Source: JBIOJM01 sp044450785 (GTDB lineage Bacteria > Planctomycetota > Planctomycetia > Isosphaerales > Isosphaeraceae). Taken from it: a stretch of 38,594 nucleotides of DNA. Location of the stretch: contig JBIOJM010000058.1 in the NCBI GenBank assembly GCA_044450785.1, positions 1-38,594 of the forward strand, written 5' to 3'. The position numbers and the translations under genes were made by a program. The notes below the pieces were generated by a model, which did not search any database, had not been told where the DNA came from, and was given only the letters and a program-made list of their open reading frames with translations. Below are positions 34,993 to 38,594 of the stretch, piece by piece (position 1 is the stretch's first letter; every line of letters starts with the position of its first letter).

Positions 34993-35003
34993 CGGTCGCA
35001 GTC

Positions 35004-35112
35004 CACCCGATCGGGTGAACGCACCCCCGCGCCGTAGGGGGCGGCGCGTCGACTGGATCAGCGATTCGGGAATCCCGATCTACACCGGGAGGCGGCCGCA
35101 ACGGAGCCGCCC
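35004..35112 (+). terminator. Hairpin-rich non-coding segment after the efflux operon
   Basis: Within the 365-base gap 34993-35357 are several inverted repeats: CACCCGATCGGGTG (35004-35017), CGCGCCG-TAGGGGG-CGGCGCG (35028-35048), TCGGGAATCCCGA (about 35066-35078) and GGCGGC...GCCGCC (about 35091-35111). No T-tract follows any of them, so intrinsic termination is only possible, not shown. The region holds no convincing gene. Confidence 0.45.
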
Positions 35113-35357
35113 CCAAGCTCTTCGGGGACGAAAGAGCGACAAGCCCTCTTTTGGTGCAACTTGTTAGAATTGGACACGTCCCGCTTCATTTCACCCCTTC
35201 GCGCGGGTACGCAAAAACCGGAGATTGTCACCGTTGGTTCGCAGGACAGATAGAGCACAGGAGAGGGCGGTCTGGTAGAGTGAGTCATGTGGCCGCTGAG
35301 AGGTGGGTCGGCTCCTGATTAGGATCGCCCCGACAATAACCCTGCAGGGTGACTCCC

Positions 35358-36707
35358 GTGTCCCAGAAAACGAAGGCCGCCAAGACTCCCACGAGCCTGG
35401 CGGAAGTAATTCGACGGCTCAACCCGAACGTGCCAGCCGGATTCGGCCCCGTTGGCATGCCTCGAACCCCGCGCGATTCCAATGCGATGCGGCAAGTGCG
35501 AACCCACGTCACCGCTGATCCTTTCGCAAAGGTCCTGCTAACAGGCCATATAGGTGTTGGCAAATCCACCGAGCTACTGAACCTCTCTCACGAAATGAAG
35601 GACGATCGTTTCGTGATCTGGTGTTCAATAGCGAAGACGCTGGGTGCGCACAACGCTGACACCTTTTCCTTGCTCGTCGCAATCCTGGAAGCCTCTATCC
35701 GAGCCTGGATAGAAGAATTGGGAGATCTTCCGCCTGGACTGGTTGAAGAGCTCGTCGACCACATTCGAGACCTCTTCCCGGCCAATAAACGGCCCCGCAA
35801 GTCAGCCACGGCTGGACGACTCTTGTTCGAGCCTGCGATGACGATGAGTATGCAGCGGCTCGAGCGAATTCTGGGAGGAAGCACCCCCAAACCAATCACT
35901 GGCCAGGAGCTGTCGAGGCTCTATTCGGAGATGCTCCAGAGGCTGGCGCTTCGCCACGTGGCGGAGGATCAGCTAGCAGTGTTCGATGTCAGCAGCTTCG
36001 CCTTGAGCTGCGAAGTGCTCCTAAAGGAGCTCGCTAGTAGCGCCGGCAAGCCCGTTCTTCTTGTGATCGATGACCTTGACAAGATACGGAACACGGGGGC
36101 TCAAGAAGACGTGTTTCTCGATCGTGCGATGGCCTGGATGCGTTTACCATGCGCCGTTGCAGCAACTCTACCCTTCGAGGCATTGTTTTCGCCTAGAGGC
36201 CGCGAACTCGACCATGTTTGGGGGGACGTGCACATTCTGGATCCATTGCCAATCCCGGAGCTACCTGGGCGCAGTGTGGATGACCAGGAGCTCAAGTTTT
36301 ACTTGGCCGTCCTCAGGTCGGTCAACGCTCAGGACGTTTTTTCAGGGGTTCAGTGCCGAAAGCTCGCACACCTGGGGAGTGGTCTCCCGCGTGCATTCGT
36401 TAACACGGCCGCCGCGTGCGTTCGTTACGCGATCGATGCAGGAGAGGAACACATTCGGGACTACCATCTCGATCTGGTGCAACAAGATCTGGTAGCCCGA
36501 ACACGAGGCAGACTTAACGATTCTGACTACGAGGCTTTGGTGGCTGTCCTCGATACGAAAGGGTCTAACGTTCCCAAAGCAATCCAGCTCCTCCGCGACG
36601 ATGTACTGATTCGCGATGGCAATGCCCCATCCGATAAGCAGTTCCGACTCGCGAGCTGGGTCGAGCCCTTAGTTCGAGAGTACCGCAGCCGAACCGCCCA
36701 GAAGTAA
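35358..36707 (+). CDS. P-loop ATPase (AAA/KAP/STAND-like), first gene of a putative defence cassette
   Basis: A 449-residue ATPase. Residues 63-71 are a textbook Walker A (GHIGVGKST), after a segment DPFAKVLLT; residues 233-243 are Walker B (VLLVIDDLDKI), followed by a sensor-like AVAATLPFEAL and GSGLPRAFVN, which resembles the sensor/GxP signature of STAND and ORC-like ATPases. The C-terminal 100 residues look like a winged-helix domain. The best start is GTG 35358, with AGGGTGA at good spacing; a GTG at 35349 adds three residues. It is followed after 28 bases by a partner gene. The lower GC of this stretch and the nearby integrase remnant suggest horizontal transfer. A role in phage defence is inference. 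Confidence 0.85.
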   Translation: MSQKTKAAKTPTSLAEVIRRLNPNVPAGFGPVGMPRTPRDSNAMRQVRTHVTADPFAKVLLTGHIGVGKSTELLNLSHEMKDDRFVIWCSIAKTLGAHNADTFSLLVAILEASIRAWIEELGDLPPGLVEELVDHIRDLFPANKRPRKSATAGRLLFEPAMTMSMQRLERILGGSTPKPITGQELSRLYSEMLQRLALRHVAEDQLAVFDVSSFALSCEVLLKELASSAGKPVLLVIDDLDKIRNTGAQEDVFLDRAMAWMRLPCAVAATLPFEALFSPRGRELDHVWGDVHILDPLPIPELPGRSVDDQELKFYLAVLRSVNAQDVFSGVQCRKLAHLGSGLPRAFVNTAAACVRYAIDAGEEHIRDYHLDLVQQDLVARTRGRLNDSDYEALVAVLDTKGSNVPKAIQLLRDDVLIRDGNAPSDKQFRLASWVEPLVREYRSRTAQK

Positions 36708-36735
36708 CATTCCAAGGTGTTCGGAGCGATTCCAA

Positions 36736-37350
36736 GTGTTTATGGACCTGGAAACATTTGCTCGTGGCGTGCTAGAGCGTTCCCCCTCCGTTGCGCTCGT
36801 AACTTGGAAGCGCATATCCGCACTGCGATCCTTCATTGATCACGTGGGACACGCTCTTCGTCAGAGCCGCTCTGATACTCTTGTCTTTAAGTTACCTGTC
36901 GCTCAGCTTGATCGGCGGACATTCTCCGAGAAACTCTTGGAATTGGTAAGCAGGAGAGACGCAGGTAGGATCTGCCTCCTGATCTACGAGATCGAACCAC
37001 TTGCGGGGACGGTAGGGAGAATCCTCAACGGCTACCGCGAGCGGCTCGCATCCTTTCGCGGGATGGTCGTCGCTGTCCGCGCGAACCGGCAGAGGGACTT
37101 TTTTCTCGAGTGTCCGGACTTGCTTGATTGGATCGGCACGATGACCGGGCGTGCAGAAGACTTGGGTACCCCGCTCACACTGCGCCGCGTCACAGAAGCC
37201 ATTCGAAGGTTCGAGGAAAGCCATGGGATAAGCAGCGCGGAGTTTGTGAATCGGCACAAGACTCGAGACAGAAACGACTTTTCGGATGCTTGGCAATTGG
37301 AGGAACTGATTGCAATCAAGTCCGAACTGGAAAAGGCTCGTGGCACATGA
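36736..37350 (+). CDS. Partner protein with Walker-B-like but no Walker-A motif
   Basis: A 204-residue protein (GTG 36736; an in-frame ATG at 36742 removes two residues). A central segment (ICLLIYEIEPL, residues 79-89, then RILNGYRERLASFRGMVVAV) looks like the Walker B strand and following helix of a P-loop fold, and DFFLECPDLLDWIG follows it. No GxxxxGK[ST] occurs in the first 60 residues, so nucleotide hydrolysis is unlikely. This pattern resembles companion or adaptor proteins of conflict-type ATPases. It starts 28 bases after the ATPase and overlaps the third gene by ATGA (37347), so the three are translated together. The precise family is not known to me. Confidence 0.65.
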   Translation: MFMDLETFARGVLERSPSVALVTWKRISALRSFIDHVGHALRQSRSDTLVFKLPVAQLDRRTFSEKLLELVSRRDAGRICLLIYEIEPLAGTVGRILNGYRERLASFRGMVVAVRANRQRDFFLECPDLLDWIGTMTGRAEDLGTPLTLRRVTEAIRRFEESHGISSAEFVNRHKTRDRNDFSDAWQLEELIAIKSELEKARGT

Positions 37351-37877
37351 GAAGGGATTACGCCGCTCGAGAGTTCATTCAACTATTGCACGTTCATGTG
37401 ACCCGATGTAAGTGTATAGAACCTGAGGATCGAAACATACCAGTGAAACACGACCCCTCAAAGAGGGTTTGGGTCTTCTTGAGGGGTGAGGACGCAACAG
37501 GTGTTGCCTCTTTGTTCCAAGACGAAGCGGCAGAATCGCCCTTCCGACTCGTGAAGGGCGGCGTTATAAGTCTTCACATCCGCATTAGAGAACAACAAGA
37601 TAAGACGATGGCAATTCAATTCTACCGTATAAATACGCGGCTCCCAGACAACGAGAATGGCGTGACCTCTCTTCGGTTCGAGTGTGACAGCAGCGGTAGG
37701 GGAGGGCCAGGTTGGGATGAGGATCTTCAAGACAACCCGGAGCATCCGTTAAATCACTTGCACATCAACTATTTGCAAGGTGTTGGCGCCAATGAGTGTC
37801 GGATGCCTACAGGTGACATCTGCCCTATCGTATTGCTCAGGGCTATCGATTATTGGTATTTGTCCACGTTCGTCTGA
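37347..37877 (+). CDS. Third gene of the cassette, unrecognised (possible effector)
   Basis: A 176-residue protein starting at an ATG that overlaps the previous stop (ATGA). Early part: RRDYAAREFIQLLHVHVTR. The middle is strand-rich with VISLHIRIREQQDKTMAIQFYRINTRL; then a Gly/Asp-rich SSGRGGPGWDEDLQDN and a HPLNHLHIN segment (133-141) with closely spaced histidines, which could be catalytic or structural. The layout loosely recalls DUF6516-type small toxin-antitoxin proteins, but I cannot show this. No membrane segment. In an ATPase plus adaptor operon, a last small protein is often the effector; this is inference. Confidence 0.6.
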   Translation: MRRDYAAREFIQLLHVHVTRCKCIEPEDRNIPVKHDPSKRVWVFLRGEDATGVASLFQDEAAESPFRLVKGGVISLHIRIREQQDKTMAIQFYRINTRLPDNENGVTSLRFECDSSGRGGPGWDEDLQDNPEHPLNHLHINYLQGVGANECRMPTGDICPIVLLRAIDYWYLSTFV

Positions 37878-38002
37878 GCCTATCGTGGGAATCGCGAAGT
37901 GTGCGTCCGCCATTTCCACTGGCGCAGAAGTTAGGTGCCATAGTTCAGTTTTTCGGAAGAGGCGAGGCATGCTATCCCAATTCAAGAGAGAATCGGGCCA
38001 CC

Positions 38003-38254
38003 ATGAGAATCAGGAAATGCCCTGTATGCGAAGGTGAGCAATTCTACTTCGTACACACTTCCGCTCTCGGCAATGTCGGGATCAGTCTGGGACTCTTTAA
38101 ATCGATTCCGGTGCGCGGTTTGGTCTGCTTGGCGTGCGGCTTCGTCGCACCCTCTGTGGATCATGACGGACTGCTCGCCATTCGGGAGGAGGCAAGAAGT
38201 GAGGGAATTGGAATCGGAGAAAAACCGAGCAAGCAGGAATTCTCGGAGTTGTGA
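38003..38254 (+). CDS. Small zinc-ribbon protein
   Basis: An 83-residue protein with CPVC at residues 5-8 and CLAC at about 45-48, the two halves of a four-cysteine zinc ribbon, separated by about 37 residues with LGNVGISLGLFKSIPVRGLV between. The tail is helical and charged. The ATG at 38003 is preceded by AAGAGAG at a loose spacing. It lies 125 bases after the cassette and 7 bases before the integrase remnant. Probably binds nucleic acid or protein; role unknown. Confidence 0.7.
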   Translation: MRIRKCPVCEGEQFYFVHTSALGNVGISLGLFKSIPVRGLVCLACGFVAPSVDHDGLLAIREEARSEGIGIGEKPSKQEFSEL

Positions 38255-38261
38255 ACTCGCT

Positions 38262-38552
38262 GTGACAACCGAGCTGGGCCTGGCGTCATCGGTGCGCGTA
38301 CAGGCTGCCAAGGGCGAGGCGATCCTGCCGGAGCTTGTCGAGGGGGCAGGGGGTGCGGCACGTTTCGCCTGGGATGAATTCTTCAAGAGAGGCAAGGGCG
38401 CAAAGGTTCAGTCGCCAGATCCATCGTTCGTTCGTTTCTGGAATTCGCGTCATGAGGATGTCGGCAAACTCGAAATATCTCGCTCTCCCTCGAAAAGCGA
38501 CTCAGGTGGTACCGATTCGCTCGCCAGCCCCAGCATACAGTTGGTATCCTGA
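38262..38552 (+). pseudogene. N-terminal remnant of a tyrosine-recombinase-type integrase
   Basis: A GTG at 38262 opens a 96-residue frame. The first 43 residues, ending AILPELVEGAGGAARFAWDE, resemble the SAM-like N-terminal region of planctomycete tyrosine integrases. After FF (about 38385) the sequence becomes a low-complexity, Ser/Lys-rich run with no further family sign, and the frame stops at 38550. No catalytic Arg-His-Arg-Tyr domain follows in the 40 bases left. Consistent with a decayed end of a mobile island. Integrase identity rests on that short stretch, so moderate confidence. Confidence 0.5.
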
Positions 38553-38570
38553 AGAAATCAGGAGGATCGC

Positions 38571-38594
38571 ATGATCGTACTCACGCCCGAACAG
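38571..38594 (+). CDS. Start of a gene cut by the window edge (MIVLTPEQ...)
   Basis: The ATG at 38571 follows a strong AGGAGG (38560-38565). Only eight codons are visible, reading MIVLTPEQ. This resembles the start of small antitoxin-like proteins, but eight residues cannot support a family. Confidence 0.5.

Noticed and set aside
1..38594. CRISPR arrays, tRNA and rRNA genes
   Set aside because: I looked for regularly spaced repeats, cloverleaf structures with CCA/anticodon features and rRNA core motifs and saw none.

Overview
The window is high-GC bacterial DNA whose gene content points to a planctomycete, probably of the Isosphaeraceae/Gemmataceae type. The signs are many secreted or lipoprotein hypotheticals, formylglycine-generating-enzyme-like (FGE/SUMF1) domains, TolB/PD40 propeller lipoproteins, an MBOAT plus SGNH acetylation pair, and intergenic DNA full of structured repeats. 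The family assignment is inferred from this style; no rRNA or ribosomal protein marker is present. All homology calls come from reading motifs, with no database search.

Layout. (1) 1-5440 is bracketed by a perfect 131-bp inverted repeat (1-131 and 5310-5440). Inside are a Tat-exported dimethylformamidase-like protein (-), a triacylglycerol lipase-like hydrolase (-), a large unrecognised protein (+) and a 40-codon fragment. (2) 5037-10067 holds small, partial or damaged genes: a HEPN C-terminal fragment, a lipoprotein whose 3' end carries a 71-bp partial duplication, small exported proteins, and an endonuclease/exonuclease/phosphatase gene cut off inside its domain. (3) 10082-18741 is a co-directional six-gene cluster: secreted protein, FGE+PD40 fusion lipoprotein, PD40 lipoprotein, FGE lipoprotein, MBOAT acyltransferase and AlgJ/AlgX-like SGNH protein. 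I read it as an envelope or extracellular glycan O-acylation system with unusual accessory proteins. A MITE-like inverted-repeat element sits inside it. (4) 18854-23091 (-) has a PLP-dependent decarboxylase, a sigma-70 factor with an insertion in region 4, and a Gfo/Idh-like protein with a membrane tail. (5) 23425-28463 (+) has an exported protein split by a G11 tract (candidate phase-variable gene), an internally duplicated membrane protein, a GT4 glycosyltransferase and RibF. (6) 28591-34992 is a complete tripartite efflux operon (TolC, RND pump, membrane fusion protein), each gene overlapping the next. (7) 35358-38594 is visibly less GC-rich: a P-loop ATPase, a partner with Walker-B-like but no Walker-A sequence, a third coupled gene, a zinc-ribbon protein and an integrase N-terminal remnant. 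This is the best candidate for a mobile, possibly defence-related, undescribed system.

The strongest leads are the 35358-37877 three-gene cassette, the FGE/PD40/MBOAT/SGNH cluster, the G11 frameshift tract, and the inverted-repeat/MITE elements around 1-5540 and 13741-13990.
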